Shown: in pieces, positions 1 to 19,435 of the stretch
Position numbering within the stretch: the stretch's first letter is position 1
How the letters are laid out: each line of letters opens with the position of its first letter
NCBI RefSeq assembly: GCF_037975245.1
Contig: NC_092566.1
Location: forward strand, 5,208,001 to 5,272,000
Direction: 5' to 3'
Length of the DNA stretch: 64,000 bases
Source: Apostichopus japonicus
Lineage: Eukaryota; Echinodermata; Holothuroidea; Aspidochirotida; Stichopodidae
The notes under the pieces: generated by a model
What the model was told of the DNA's origin: nothing
What the model saw: only the letters and a program-made list of their open reading frames with translations
The model's database searches: none
Made by a program: the position numbers and the translations under genes

Positions 1-3000
1 AAACTATATATATACGTTCCCATGCAGTTGCTGCTTTGGCATGCAACAAACTCCCTTCATCATGTAACTAGCAAAGCAGCTATCATCCAGTTTTACCCGA
101 GACACAACGGATTGTAAAACCGTGCCAGACATGGTTGTAATGAGGTTCGGAAGGAAACGGATCACTCAAATAGGATTATTCTGATCCAAAAACTATTCAT
201 GAACTCTTTTAAAGCCACTCAAAACTACTTACTAAAACTTATATATTCACTTTGTTTTTAGGCCGTTTGTCGTTATATGTACAGCCGTAATGTATTATTC
301 AATGACAAGATCAAATTACTCTCGAGTCAGTGGAAGCGAAGAATTTATGGCGAGAATGCTATGTCATGCATGGTGGCTATTTTATGCGAGTCTGGAAGAT
401 GGCGTAGGGGGGGGGGGGGGGGTGGTATATATAGAGGTTTATAAAGCTCGGTATGAAATGATTTGAGTTTTATTAATTCGGTTTGCCTGGTTAAGTGGTA
501 AGCCGTGGCCATGACGTGGTCTGTGTTTACAAATCGTCTGAAACAAAATACCCTGTCGATGGAGGAAAACGTGAAAGGAGAAGGGTGAAGGAGAAGAGGG
601 AAGGAGAAGGGGGAGAGAAGAACTGAAAGGGATAGGGGATATGGTACGGGAGAGGTAAAGGTGGAGAAGGGTAAGAGTGGGTAGCCTCTTGGTAAAAAAG
701 ACCTGTCTGTACCGATCGTTTAAAATGACACGTTTGCGTTTTGTATCGTTAAGTTATTAGCATAAGCTTGACATACTATATACGAGAAGAACACAGACCT
801 ATTCAGTGCTCGGCTCATTGTAACATGTTACAAGTTTGTTGTCTTAAGTTCCTTGAGTGGAGATCGTCTAAAAGGTGAATAAAAAAGTAACCTAGAAATT
901 ATGTAGTATTACTAGCATGTATTACAAAAAATATGGCCGAATTAGTTTCAAAATAAACGTTAGAAGCTGATAATATCACCGGCATTTGGTTAAATTACAA
1001 ACTGTTAAATATAAGAATTTTTTAAACTTATTGCAGTTAGATCAAAGCGTGTAAATTTTGTTTCAAGTTAATATTGTTGTTATTAGTAGTAGTATTTGAT
1101 TTGAAGAAATGGTTTGGCAGCTGGAAAAATCATCTGATTTTTTTACAACTGTTTCCTTCATTTGACTTTATTGCCATTATTAGCTTTCGTTTGTCTTCGA
1201 CGCTTAAAAAACAACTTCCTTAAAGTGAAAATAGAACAACAAATTGGTTCTTTGGTTGGTCTTCGGAAATCTTAGATGAGAGGGTAAGCAAAACTGAACA
1301 TCTTTGTATCGTTATGCAGAGATTGGTTTATTGTTTTTCAATTATCAGCAATGAAGTACTAATAGACCAATAGCAGCGAACATGTCTGCAACAATGGCCC
1401 CGAATCACGAGAAACGTATGGAGTACTCGATAGAAATAATCAATAATTAATATATCGATAGAAATAAACAGTAATGAAATTTATCTATAGTCTTCTGTTG
1501 TTATGGAAGAGGGAGTCGGGCATATGCTTTTTGCTAGGTCGGGCAGGCAAGACCTATTTAAAAAAAAAAAAAACATTTTCTGCCAATTTTTGAAGAGCTT
1601 GGGGGTGGGGGTGGGGGTGTGGATAGCACCCATACGGCGTCGAGTGTATTTCCAAATGAGGTCTTTTAATGAATTAACACATTATTTTGTATTTATTTAA
1701 ATGGTGTCGTTGCTATTGTTTTCATGTCGACTATCATTCTAAAATAGTGTGAACGCAACAGACATCGTGAGACCGATGGGACGGTGAACTAGCAGTTTTA
1801 GTAAAAAAAAAAAAACATCTTTGACGCTGAAAGTTTTTTCCGGGTTTCGTTTCCCGTTCCATCTGTCAGTGTAGATTTAATAGCTGAGAGACATATATTT
1901 CAACGTATACAACACAAGGAACATATTTAAAGATGAGGAATCGGCAGTTTATATTGCTGAATCGGCAGTACTGTATATATTGACGATGCCAGATGCCATT
2001 TTTGCCGCGTACGATATTGCCGTAATTAGTTTTCATCGTTACTGTGCTGTTGGGGGGGGGGGGGGTTACTATCCATATTGTCACTACTATCGGCTCTTAA
2101 TCGAAGTTCAAAAAAGGGAAATATGTGACGTCACGAAAAACTTGGCTTACAATATTTTTGGATTCCGCTGAGACGACGTAACATCTTTAAAGACGAATCC
2201 CTTTGGTCACCGACGAATTACCGACCCAAACCTTCTAAATCATTCCGACAAATTACACCTCCCCTCACCCTCACCCTCCCCCCGACCTTCTCCCGCCCTC
2301 TCCCACAGATCAAACACATATGTATATATAGGCCTATGTCCATCATGTGTCAAGCTTTATCATTGGTGTATGCCAGCCATCATACATATGTCAAACTTTA
2401 TCATTGGTGTATATAACTATATTCTTTATGCTGTTGAACTTGCAAAGAGTGTGTCACGGCGAAACAGAGATTTCTTTGTTTCGGTATTAAAGGTTCTTTC
2501 ATCAACCGAGAATCTTTTCAGTAACAAGGCCTCCTGGAGAAAATCAAAGAAATCAATTTATGGATGTTTCTGCGCGGCAGAGGGTTTGATTTGGGCGATG
2601 ATGAATGATATCCGTGGTTTATTGTTACCATGGGAACAGTATAGCAAATTTAATCGTGTGTAACTGTTTTATCTTTAATTCCTGTATTAGTTTCTTCATA
2701 CTATCTTTATAGCAGGGTTGAACTCTTAAATTTATTTAAGTAGGCGGAGATGTTTGCTTTAAACGAAGAGATTTATCGATCAGATCTCCAATCACATGGT
2801 CAGTTGAAAGATCGAGAATCTTTAAGGCTAAAAAAGAAAATAAATATGTTTTTTTTAATTAAAGCGATGTGTCATTTGTCTTTGAATATTCTGGTAGTCA
2901 AGTTTTGACGACATGTAGAAGCGGAATGGGGGGGGGGGGGTTATTGCAGACCCGTGGCTCGGGCTCGGAGTCATTTAGCCCATCCCTTTATGGGATACTG

Positions 3001-6000
3001 AGCGCATAACAAATACATTATCATTTTCATGATGTACGGTACCCTACTGGGTACAAAGACAATTACTTCAAAAATTTGAAATGTTTATTCATGTATTTTA
3101 TTTCTTGGCTATATAGAGTCTTGAAAAAGATATGACACAATTATTGCTAGACTGCGATGAAACGACGTCATCACCATTTTTTTTTTTTTTTGCGTATTCG
3201 AGACATTTTATAAATTTTCAAAAGCGAATATCTGTCGTTGTGCTTTACGTTAACCAAGAAACGAAAAGGAAGAAATCCATTTGTCTATATAAATTGCACC
3301 CCTTTCAGTGTAACCTACTACTATAATTATATAAAAGTAGCTGTCCTATAGAATGATGAATTAAAACCCCCTTTCATTATCAAATTCATAACAGGTTATA
3401 CTATCATGAAACGTGCCATGATGACATGTTTCTAATTCACCATATAGTTTCTACATTTAATGATTTACTAAGCACTATTTTATGTGTGCTAATTTCTTTC
3501 ACATAATAAAGCCTTTAAGTTAATAGGTTACTTTCGTGTCCGGGTTCGTATGATGCTCGTGGGGAACGTTGTACTTACTTCAAACAACTTTTGCTAAAAG
3601 TCAAACTCTATATATACCTAGTTCAGAACACACATGCACCCACCAATATATATATAGCCTACATATATAGCCTATATACACAGCTGCACACTGCTGTAAC
3701 TTGGTGATATGAGGTTAATAAAGATACCTAGGCTATTACACAATGAGAAATCTTAATAGACTGATCATCGGAATAGAGAGGAAGTTTCTTTAAGCTGTTT
3801 CACTTGAGAAAAAAAGAAAGAAAAAGAAAACGGCCTTTGTTGATCTCATAAACTTGACAAATATTAATTTCGTTTTCTATTACCATTGCTGAATTATCAA
3901 CGTTAAGCGTTCACTAAAGACATCAACAAGTAAACAACGACCGCAGAACGCCTACACACTATATTAGAACAGTTACCTAGCATATATATGACATAGACAT
4001 TTACCCAATTCAGTTCAGAATATTACTTTTAGACAACAAAAGAACTCTAGCGGTCATGACTTACGGAACTAACATACCATGTATATGCACTTCCGTACTG
4101 GTTAAGTTTTACTGTCATGTTTCTGGGAGGGTTAAGGGCAACTTGATGTACCGCTGTCTGTTTGTACATGGACACGTTCTATTTAGATTAGTTCGTTGCC
4201 TTTGGACTTCTCCTCCCATACCCCTCCCCCTGTCCCCTCACCATTCCGCTCCCCCTCCCCTGGCCCTGGGTTGTTAAGATAATAATATGTAATAGCAACC
4301 TCGTCACGACCAACTGGCACGTAATTTGAAAATTGAAATGTCGCTACAGTGCTACGGTATATTTTATTTCTTCTCCGTTCCGGTTATTATGTTGATGTTT
4401 TTCGTCAATATTTTCATTACTGATGTCTGTGACGTCAGAAGGTCTCAAGTTTCTTTCCCAAACGAACTCTGTCCGGTTCAACCGTGTCGGAAAGTCTTGA
4501 ATCCAGGAAAGGATTGGTCACCGACCTGTTGACGGACGATACGGCAACAGTCAGACGGGTTATAGGAAATGAAACATCACACTGACACCTTCACCTTCTT
4601 GCCTTCTATACGATGTGTACCACACGACCTTCGATCTACAATCTATAGTGTAATAAAATATTTAAATTCAATAGCATTCACGACCTTTCCTCCCCTATTA
4701 CTCAACACTAAGTACAAAGGCACCCACACAGTCTTGGTATTAATGGTATGCCCAACAACTCTTCGATTCAGCAACATCTGCGACTAATTTATCACGATTT
4801 AGCAATTATTTTGAATTAAGTTTTTGTATGTACATAGGAAAGAAATTGTTAGGTTCACTTGAAGTGGTTGTTTGTCATTTAAGTGGGTTGTTAATGAAAC
4901 CTAAACCGTACACCTCAAACGTTTTACATAATAAAAGGGACCCCCCCCCTAGTACCCTCCTCTCCTCCGCCTTACCCTCTCAACTCCCTTTTCCGCATAG
5001 CGATAACGTACACAAGTGTGACGTCATGGGCTCATAGCCATACGATACTATCTAGTAAACTTGTAGATGCGCGCATCATACACGTAATGCGGTAGGTACG
5101 TTTGATTGGAAAACTGTCGAGAGGTCTGAGAATCATTCGACTCTGGTCTAAAACTACATAAAAAAGTAACAACTCGAGTCGTCAAACGTTATCAGCTCTC
5201 GGAGTCTATGGCAAGCCAATATGGCCATAATGGTTGTATACTACGCGTGCTAAACACGACCAATGAGTGCAGGTTTAAACTCGTGTGCTACGTTTATCAG
5301 ACGCGACTTCGAAGTTTGACAACCGCGCAAAAGAATTCTCGAGAACGCGCTGTCGAAGGTTAGAGGTTATACTGCGAGTGTAGAGGGGGAGGCGACTTAT
5401 AGTTGAGGAGTTGGGGCGGCCCATACCTCGGTTACGGCAAAAAACTTGAATTTATTTTCTCAGAAGAGAGTGTTCAAATAATTAGTTAATGCTCTTAAGG
5501 GTATACCCACAACAGATAACAACGTGACTATATTTCGTATTTCTATTGCATATTGGAAACAACAGTTTTATGCATTAACCAGTTGACTCAAGATAACAGT
5601 TTTGACTCCGATTAATCCGATTTTGTTGTCTACTGGTCAGCAGTCTCCATTCTTCCGCTTGACAGTTACTGACCCGATATAAATCAAACGATATGAACAA
5701 TAATTTGCACTTTCATAAATAATAACTATAGCCTATACGGTAACGAGCTGACCATCGCGAACCTAGTCTGCAGCTGAACTCTGTCGAAATTAACTGTTTT
5801 TATTTCCTATTTTATAATTACGCCTAATCATTGTTGCAGACGGATTGCTTCTAAGATTTACTGCTTCTCTGTAAGTAGTGTAGGCCTATATAGATATTGG
5901 CCGCCATTCTGTACTTAACATGTGTTTTTTGTTCACTTCTTTTTCTGTTTTCTTTTACTACGCGGGTTGTACAGCCCTGGCAGGAGATACATATAAAGGT

Positions 6001-9000
6001 GCCTCTGTTAACGACAATAGCGGGAAATTGTTCGGTGATTCTCCAATCCTTTGCGGAAACCACACTTTAATAGTCACCACGCATTGTGCTGGGACTCATT
6101 CGAACTCTTTCAAATCGATATAGGAAGTTTATTACGTAATAAAGAGAAACATTGTTCGTCGAGGCGGAAGGCTTTAAGCTTCATGTTCAAAGTGTATTGA
6201 AGGGGTCCGTCATGAGTTCGGTACTTAAACGGTCAGATACCTCCGGCTTGAATTAATGAACTTTTATTAGAACTGTCGTAGATTCCAAAATATATCTGTC
6301 GACGACTTATACTCATCTACAGAGCTATAGCCATACTTAGCATGGAGTGACACATTTACACACTTTTCACTGTGCATGTTCCTAATGTTATCGTTCCGAT
6401 GTCCGGTGACGGGCACGAAAGGGGTTTATAACACGTTCATGGTATAACTAGAACAAGAAGCGACCATTTTGTGGGGTAATATTCTGTCTGCCAGTGAGGG
6501 GAGGGGGAGGGGATGAGCCTCAGGTTTATTTCTGGGGTTTAAAACCCCCAGACATATACATAGCTGTGCCCCTGCACCCGGGACAAAATCACCTTGCCCC
6601 GCAAATACCATATAGTGTTCTGGTATATGGGCATATGACATTATAGGGCAGGCCTACACTCATAATACTATATGGGGCAAAAATAATACGGTACTTCCAT
6701 GCATGGTATAATTACGACGTAGTCTAAGATTGTCACATATAATATGCAATGGATATGATATAGTATGATATATGTGTACTATATAGCATGGTGTATCTGG
6801 CTACTAATAACTTTATATAATATATACGTATCATAAAAAATATGTTTCCATTAGTAATAATTATTACCATCAGTAGTAACTGGTTAGTGATTACTGCACT
6901 CGGAATTACTATATAGCGAGTCACGTTACAAATCTGGTATCCATATGCATAATAATTATTACAGGCCGCACTATATAACAGCTTGGAAGTACGTATATTA
7001 TGATTATCCCATGCTGACTGTGTATATACCCCCGATTCACGTAGATATGGATTGTAGTTTCGTGAAGTCTCTCACACATCAGTAACATCCTCCAGGCAAA
7101 AGCAAACCGTCGAACCGGACTTGTCGAAAGATCTGTAGACGGGGTAGCCATCCCAGATGCCCATGTCAATGGCCGAGAAGTCGCTTGAACCAGGGACTTG
7201 TTGGTTACCATGGAAATACAATATAGGCACCATACTCGCTACACCGAAAATGGAATTTTGTTGTCATCGTTCGATGTAATTCGATTATTGACATTCTTAA
7301 AGGGATTACGTGCGTTTTCGAAAAAGGAAATACATAAGATAATGTTGGATCTTATATGTTTGTCGTTATTTTCCAATGTACCACCGGTTTTGTTCATGAA
7401 AGAACATATGTCATTTCATGACAGAAAATGAAAATCATAGTTGTTAAATCTAACGAGAACGGCTTAAAAACGGTAACATTTAGAAGGCATTTTTGAAGAT
7501 AAAAAACGTCTCTCATTATAAGAGCTAGACCACGCCTAGATGTGAGTTTAGTCATGAATATGCAGCACTTAACAGCGACGGCATCATCGGTGTAACACAT
7601 ACATACTACTCAAGGTTCAGTGATATATTCCAAATTTGAGTTAAAATGTTGAAGGTGTATAATAAGCACTTGCAGGCTTCTACCAAATTCGTGGTAGCTT
7701 AAAAAATCTGCTTTGTTGGCTCCAATTATAGCACGCTATATAGCCAGGGAAGTTTTATGATTACGTAATCGACCTGCCACGGTCGTAAATCGACCTCAGG
7801 CTCTACAATTAGCCTGCATAGCTTCTTAACACCATTAGGCTCTTTGTTTAAACACTATGGAAACATGTTCACGTCTACAGTGTAGTTAATCATACAGCGT
7901 TCACATAAAGACCCGCATACAAGAACAAATATATGTGGCAGGCGTTGCAGACTAATTGGTAAAAAGAGGTCATTTTACGACCAGTTTTTACTTGCGATTA
8001 CGTAATCTCAAGAAACTTTTTCATTATGGTGTGCTACAGTTTGGGTCCATACAGTAGACCTTTAACGTCGTAAAATCAGTACCTCATTGCCTGTATTGAT
8101 TTATCCCCATGGTCCGGCAGCAGTATACCGTACAGATAATGGTAATGCATTGGTATGGTATGTAATATGTATACTGTACATAATACATATACATACTACA
8201 CACTAAGCCTGTTAGATAGTAGTTGTAAGCTTAGTGATACCGGTTGTTTCTTCTCGACTATTTTCATATCTAAAAACCTATTTTAAATGTAAGTCACGTA
8301 CTTATAATAGCTATTTCTACATTCATAAGCACGGTGATGTTCTGTTTAAAACATGCATGTTTGTCTTATGAAACTTATTTTTTGTTGTATTCAGACGAGA
8401 AAAGATGTTTCCATGTTGAAAAACACAGTAAATGCCTTACAACGTAGCAACCATCACTGCCTGGTGCAATTTTCAATTTGCGAACACAACTTAGGCCTAT
8501 GTACACTTTTAGTCTGCATGGCTCCTCGTAATACAATTTTAACGAGATATATGCTCAGAAACGTTGAGCGCACTAAATGTTGTACCTTTCTGTTTGTACT
8601 TTTTTTTTGTCCAGTAGTGAACGAGAACCAAAACCAAATTTGCAAAAGAGATGTACAAAAGATAGATTAATTCGCCAAACTTCAGGCGTCACAACAGATA
8701 CGGGTGAATTACGTGATTATATGATATCAATTCTAGATCTCTTCAATCGTTTCCTGAAGTCAGTTGTGAAAAATATGAAACTTGTTTACAAATTTCCTGC
8801 TGGTCTTCTTAGTTGTGGCATGTCGAATTGGCAGAAGCAGACCACATGAAAATATTAGAGATTGCCAACTCCCGACTCCATGCTCAACACTGTATTGCCC
8901 TATATGTAGTAGCCTAATGACTGCTGGGATGAGGGGGTGGGGGGGGACGGGTAATTATCAACGGGCTTAGGTTCACTATATATATGTACATACATTAATG

Positions 9001-11122
9001 TATAGTTACATACGCAACGCTACTTGTAGGTATTCACCAATCGCTTCTATTCTCACCGAGTGGTAGTGCCTTTGGAATGCGATGTGGGACAATGCAGCAT
9101 AATATGCAGGCGTACCGCGTACAGTATTCAATTTAACACAACGGCCATATAAAAACAATCTTTGGCCGGGATCTATAGGTGTTATGCGTATTCATTTACA
9201 GTATTGTGTGTATCTGTTCGTTTAAATAAGTATACACCTATCATTGGAATTAATACGCTCATATGGAATTGCAGGGCGTGGCCTTTCAGGCGTACTTTTA
9301 GTTAGCGTCTGCATATGATAGTATAGGCTACTGCATAAAGCTTTGTGATTGTATGAAAGAACAGTGTGACCCAAATCGGTCTGTGGGCGTAATTGTGACT
9401 AGTATATAACCTACTGAGACAGTCATCTTGTAAAGACACAGACTTTTCGTCACCAGAATCACATGAATATCGTTAAGATGAATTAAGTTTACATTAAGGG
9501 CACTGAGCTACTGCTCAATCGGAATTGACATTTGATGTTAAGTTTGTCGTTTTAAAGTTACCATAAGCTTAGGCTAATTTATAATACAGCAGTTTAATAG
9601 ATAGGATACATATAATGACACCTGGAAATAGTTTTTTTTTACATAAGTCCGATACTTTTACAATTAACCTCGTTCTGTCATTGGAAAGGTTTACTTTATG
9701 TTTGTCCGCGAATGAAAATTTCTCGGAAATGTTGTTTCTACATATGTAATCTTTGAACCGTGATAATCTACTGACAGTTTATCACAACATCAGGAAAGGA
9801 AACCACCAGATTCAGTGATTGTTGTTTGTGGTTGACAAATGAACAACTCCGCCATATCAGAACACACATACACAAATAAACACAGAAACAATTGTTGGAG
9901 AGTTTTTTTGAATCGCTAAGGGTTTTATGTGTTATATGACTAAGAATCATGCTTATATCTGTTCTATCCGGCAGATTTTAACAAGCGTGCATTAGTACTA
10001 TAGTACAAATAAAACTTTCCATGCATGTAGAGAAGTAGGAGTACATGCTCCTAGCATATATATTAAAGGAGCCTACAAATATCTTTAAATCTAACACATT
10101 GAAACATTACCTGTCCTCAGTGTTTAAATAAGTTCCTTATTGTGTTGGACTATGACATCATAAACACATAATATTCTGCTAAGGGAGTGCATCCTTGAAG
10201 TTATTCCAGAAGGCATTCATCTTATGTTTATGTGCGATGATTTATCCAAAAGGATTTACCAAGCCGTTGACCAAAAAACAGAAGGAAAAAAAAAACAAAT
10301 CAAATGTTAGTTGAAACATTGCGTGAAGTTGACCAATGCCTGACCACAGCGACGGACGATGGGTTAACGACACTCTCGTACACCTGAAGGGGGGTGTTGA
10401 GAGGTCTACCTGAGTGCCTTAGTTTGAGTTCCAACCCTTTCAATATCCTGTTGAAAAGTTTTGAGATGATGCTCTCTGATGTTTAGTTTAGTTTTGTTTT
10501 GCTTTGCTTATCAAAGTAATATGTTCTTATGAAAATAACGACTGTTTCCTCAAGGCTAATATTTGATGTAGGGTTTTTTTTTTTCTCGTCGGTCGAAAAA
10601 CAAAATTGTACACTTATGGTGTTTAACTGAACAGGCCATCTTTCGTTAAGTTGTCTCTCTTTATATGTAGATGGTTTTTCCCCTGCATTATCGAAATATC
10701 GTATGTCACGTGTTTGTTTTTCTTTCAATATCTGGCGGACTTGGAATTGTTATTCAACCTTCCCTCGATGGTACTTGACAAATTATAAGTAATCTTTCAA
10801 CAGTTAAGTATTGCTCGTTTTAAGTGTATGTGTTAACATTTTAATGTGAGAACCATGTATGTATATATAAAGAAATATTGCCGAGCTGTGAAAATAAGAA
10901 TGTAACCACGAGTAACCAAATATCGGAGACCGGAAGCTATGGCCATACCATTTATATTATTTATGCTTTTCTGCTATTCAACATTTACGAAGTAAACCAT
11001 GCACAGTAACTTTCGAGACAGAGTGGCCAAACATCGACGAATGAAAGTAACCAAAAAAGACAGATAAAATCTGGAAATATATATCTTTAAGATTCTTCCT
11101 CTCCCCTTTTCTGTTGCTGCTG
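1..11122. other. Intergenic, no supported gene
   Basis: AT-rich with many short TATATA stretches and G/C runs. All ORFs are short, lack domain similarity and lack convincing splice context. Worth noting: GGGGGTGGGGGTGGGGGTG near 1600 (G-quadruplex candidate), a duplicated CTTTATCATTGGTGTAT at 2355-2414, and palindromes containing TTACGTAA at 6130, 7759 and 7996. Confidence 0.6.
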
Positions 11123-11130
11123 CTATAAGA

Positions 11131-11538
11131 CAGGGTTGTCCAACCTTTGGCAGAGGAGGGCCACATGGAATGATTATGATGCAGGAGGGGGCCGCATGAA
11201 CCCTACGCTCGATGTTTCGATTTTTTGGCCCGAAGCCCAAGGCAACAAAATGTGAGCACTGCGCGCGGAGCGCACTGATTTATTTTCCTTCCTGATAAAA
11301 CAGATGAATAAAGTTCAGCCGCCCCCCCCCCCCTCCTCCGCTGAGAGAGTGTCACACAAACTGACCTGTATGCAGTTTTTTGGACCCAGAAGGTTCGAAT
11401 GATTGATTATATAGCTTCAAATTGTTATCAATAAATCTGCTCACTAAAATTTCGCACCGTAGAGCATCTCTGGCGGGCCGGACGCAACCCTGCGGCGGGC
11501 CGGACTGTGGCCCGCGGGCCGTAGGTTGGACAACCCTG
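11131..11538. mobile_element. Non-autonomous hAT-type element, copy 1 (408 bp)
   Basis: Terminal inverted repeats CAGGGTTGTCCAACCT and AGGTTGGACAACCCTG are flanked by a perfect 8-bp duplication CTATAAGA (11123-11130 and 11539-11546). An 8-bp duplication with CAGGG termini is the hAT pattern. It contains a poly-C run and a GC-rich region (GGCGGGCCGGA twice) near its right end. No transposase is present. The copy at 45525-45927 is nearly identical in the same orientation. Confidence 0.93.
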
Positions 11539-11774
11539 CTATAAGAGGAATCAAATAAACCCTCCGCACAGATAAAGAGAAAAACAAGAAACGAAAAGAC
11601 CAGGGCAGCCATGAATGATTAAAATTGCTGACGGTTGGTTGGATGGTTGGTGAAATGTGAACAATTATAAAGCGACCATTATTTGACCTCCGAACATATT
11701 TCGATATTTCGGGAGAACAGGGCACTGAATCTATATATACCGAAGACCTAGAAGGAGATATATTCACTTCTAAA

Positions 11775-12115
11775 TATTAATAATAATGGACATTTATAAT
11801 GCGCCGGTATCCGTCAAAAAGACGCTCATGGCACAGTGACACAAACAGTGCGACAGCAAAACAGAAACAGTAAACATAGTACAAGACAAACATGCAAGCG
11901 AAAATGGGCAACAATGAACAATTAATTAAACAGTTTTCATCAGATGAGTCTTGAGAGAGCGTTTGAAAGAAGCAAGAGATGGACTGTGTTTTACATGTTC
12001 TGGAAGGCTGTTCCACAGAGAAGGGGCAGCAGCAAAAGCTCTTCTGCCCCATGATCGATTTGAGCGAATGTCACACAGAAAACAAGTAGCACATTGCATA
12101 GCACTCTCTATAACG
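11775..12115 (-). mobile_element. 5'-truncated LINE, 3' end of reverse-transcriptase ORF and tail
   Basis: The minus strand reads SNRSWGRRAFAAAAPSLWNS followed by LPEHV, then PSLASFKRSLKTHL and a stop. This is the common C-terminal end of CR1/L2/Jockey-type reverse-transcriptase polyproteins (AAPxLWNSLP, FKxxLKTHL). A short 3' region ends GCGCATTATAAATGTCC with a TTATTATTA-like tail at about 11780. Only the last part of the element is present. Confidence 0.82.
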
Positions 12116-12912
12116 TATATATCATATAACCATTCATAATGTGGGAAAACTTCGCAGGATTGCCTACAACCTTTCTCTCAATTTTAGTTTTTTTTTCATT
12201 TAATTTCATCTGGAAGCTATTTTAACATTTATATTCACGGTCAATTAACCAAGAGGGTACGTGTTAAAGTAAAACCATGACCCACTATATCACTTCTAGA
12301 GGTTGAGCGTATCCGCTCCGGCTGTGATGAAATCCACTGTTGATTCCTTTGCTTTCGATTTAATGCTTAGTAACCGAACAACACTTTATCATCAGTTACG
12401 CACACTACGTCTGAGTGTCAAGGTCTTCATTCCAACCCACTTTCTAAATTTAAAGCCATGTGTGTATATGGCTCGAGAAAGTGGAATATATTCACGTACA
12501 AAAATTATATATGCTTTACTTTGACGAAATACATACATGGTTCACTTCAAAAAACATGTCATATTCATATATATTATATAACCTATGTATACAGATATAT
12601 TCTCTCTGGAAATTATATTTATTCCCTTAAAACATATATTTATATATTCTCCAGGCGTACAGAAAATATTTTCTAATAACAAGTATGTATTCTGTGCAAA
12701 CCTATATCTATTCTCTTATACAGTAAACAGTCTTTAATAATGTATAGTCTCCAACACAATTTTTTTGTCTATGCCAAGAGTATATTTATTTTCTAAGAGA
12801 AAAAAATCCTAATCTTGAAAAATATATATATTCTCTTACAGAAAAATATTTTTCTCCAAGAAAAATATATATGCTATACAAAGTACGTAGCTCTGTAAGT
12901 GCCAATTGAGAT

Positions 12913-13609
12913 GGTTACATCTCTATGTTCCGACGTCTCTATGTTCCGACGTCTCTATGTTCCGACATCTCTATGTTCCGACGTCTCTATGTTCCGACAA
13001 TTTTTTTGGACTCTAATTTTTTTTACCCAAATTTTTTCGGACTCAATTTTTTTTGGACCAAAATTGTTGACCAACATGTTTTCGGACCAAAATTATATTA
13101 GACCAATATATCTTTATGACCAAATTTTTTTGGACCAAAATTTTTGACACCACATGTTTACGGACCAACCTTTTTTCGGACCCAAATTTTTTTTGACCAA
13201 ACTGATTTTGGTCCCAAAAAATTTGAGTACAAACAATTAAATTTCGGGTCACAAGCAATTTTCGGTCACAAGCACTATTTGGGTCATAACAAACTTTGAG
13301 CCCTTTTTTTCCTGGAAAAAATTTGGTGCGTCTAAAAAATTAGTGTCCCCCAAAAGGTAGGTCAGAAAAAAATGTTGGTCCAAAAAAATTGAGTCCCCCC
13401 CAAAAAAATTGGGTCCCAAGAAATTTGGGGCCCAAAAAAATTAAGTCCCCCAAAAAAATTGGTCCGAAAAATGGGGGACCAAAAAGATTGAGTCTCCAAA
13501 AAAAAATTGGGTCCGAAAAAAATTTGGTCAAAAAAAATTAGAGTCCAAACAATTTGTCGGAACATAGAGACGTCGGAACATAGAGACGTCGGAACATAGA
13601 GATGTCACC
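12913..13609. mobile_element. Palindromic repeat-built transposable element (697 bp) of uncertain class
   Basis: Flanked by a perfect 8-bp direct repeat ATTGAGAT (12905-12912 and 13610-13617). Termini are inverted: GGTTACATCTCTATGTTCCG on the left against its near complement on the right. The left end has five 16-bp tandem units TCTCTATGTTCCGACG, the right end three inverted ones. The interior is built from degenerate units of GGACC plus A/T runs. They read TTTTTGGACCAAA in the left half and mostly as the complement in the right half, so the whole element is one imperfect hairpin. No protein is encoded. Confidence 0.82.
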
Positions 13610-13617
13610 ATTGAGAT

Positions 13618-19392
<5,775 letters not shown>

Positions 19393-19435
19393 ATGGTAAT
19401 TGAACGTTCAGTCTGGAACCTTTTACACCCAGTCG
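19393..19435 (+). CDS. EGF-like: pro-EGF-like exon 1: start codon and first part of signal peptide
   Basis: The ATG at 19393 has an in-frame TGA a few codons upstream, so the reading frame begins here. The exon encodes MVIERSVWNLLHPV and ends in phase 1 at a strong GTAAGA donor. Joined to exon 2 it gives an amphipathic n-region and a hydrophobic core (GLIVLLHW) with a likely cleavage after Cys-Arg-Ala (residue 25). The Kozak context is only fair: T at -3, G at +4. An untranslated exon further upstream cannot be excluded. This exon is the least certain part of the model because it is short. Confidence 0.68.

Noticed and set aside
2370-2663. 97-aa ORF
   Set aside because: No recognisable family or splice context, and it begins in a local duplicated segment.
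5920-6123. 67-aa ORF with a hydrophobic, signal-peptide-like start
   Set aside because: No domain, no good donor and no continuing exon; short hydrophobic ORFs are expected in AT-rich DNA.
7068-7205. Minus-strand segment reading GSSDFSAIDMGIWDGYP, possible last exon
   Set aside because: It looks protein-like, but the acceptor lacks a pyrimidine tract and no partner exon was found.
11352-11767. Minus-strand ORFs of 86 and 107 aa
   Set aside because: They run through the hAT-type element and its right flank, so they are not host genes.
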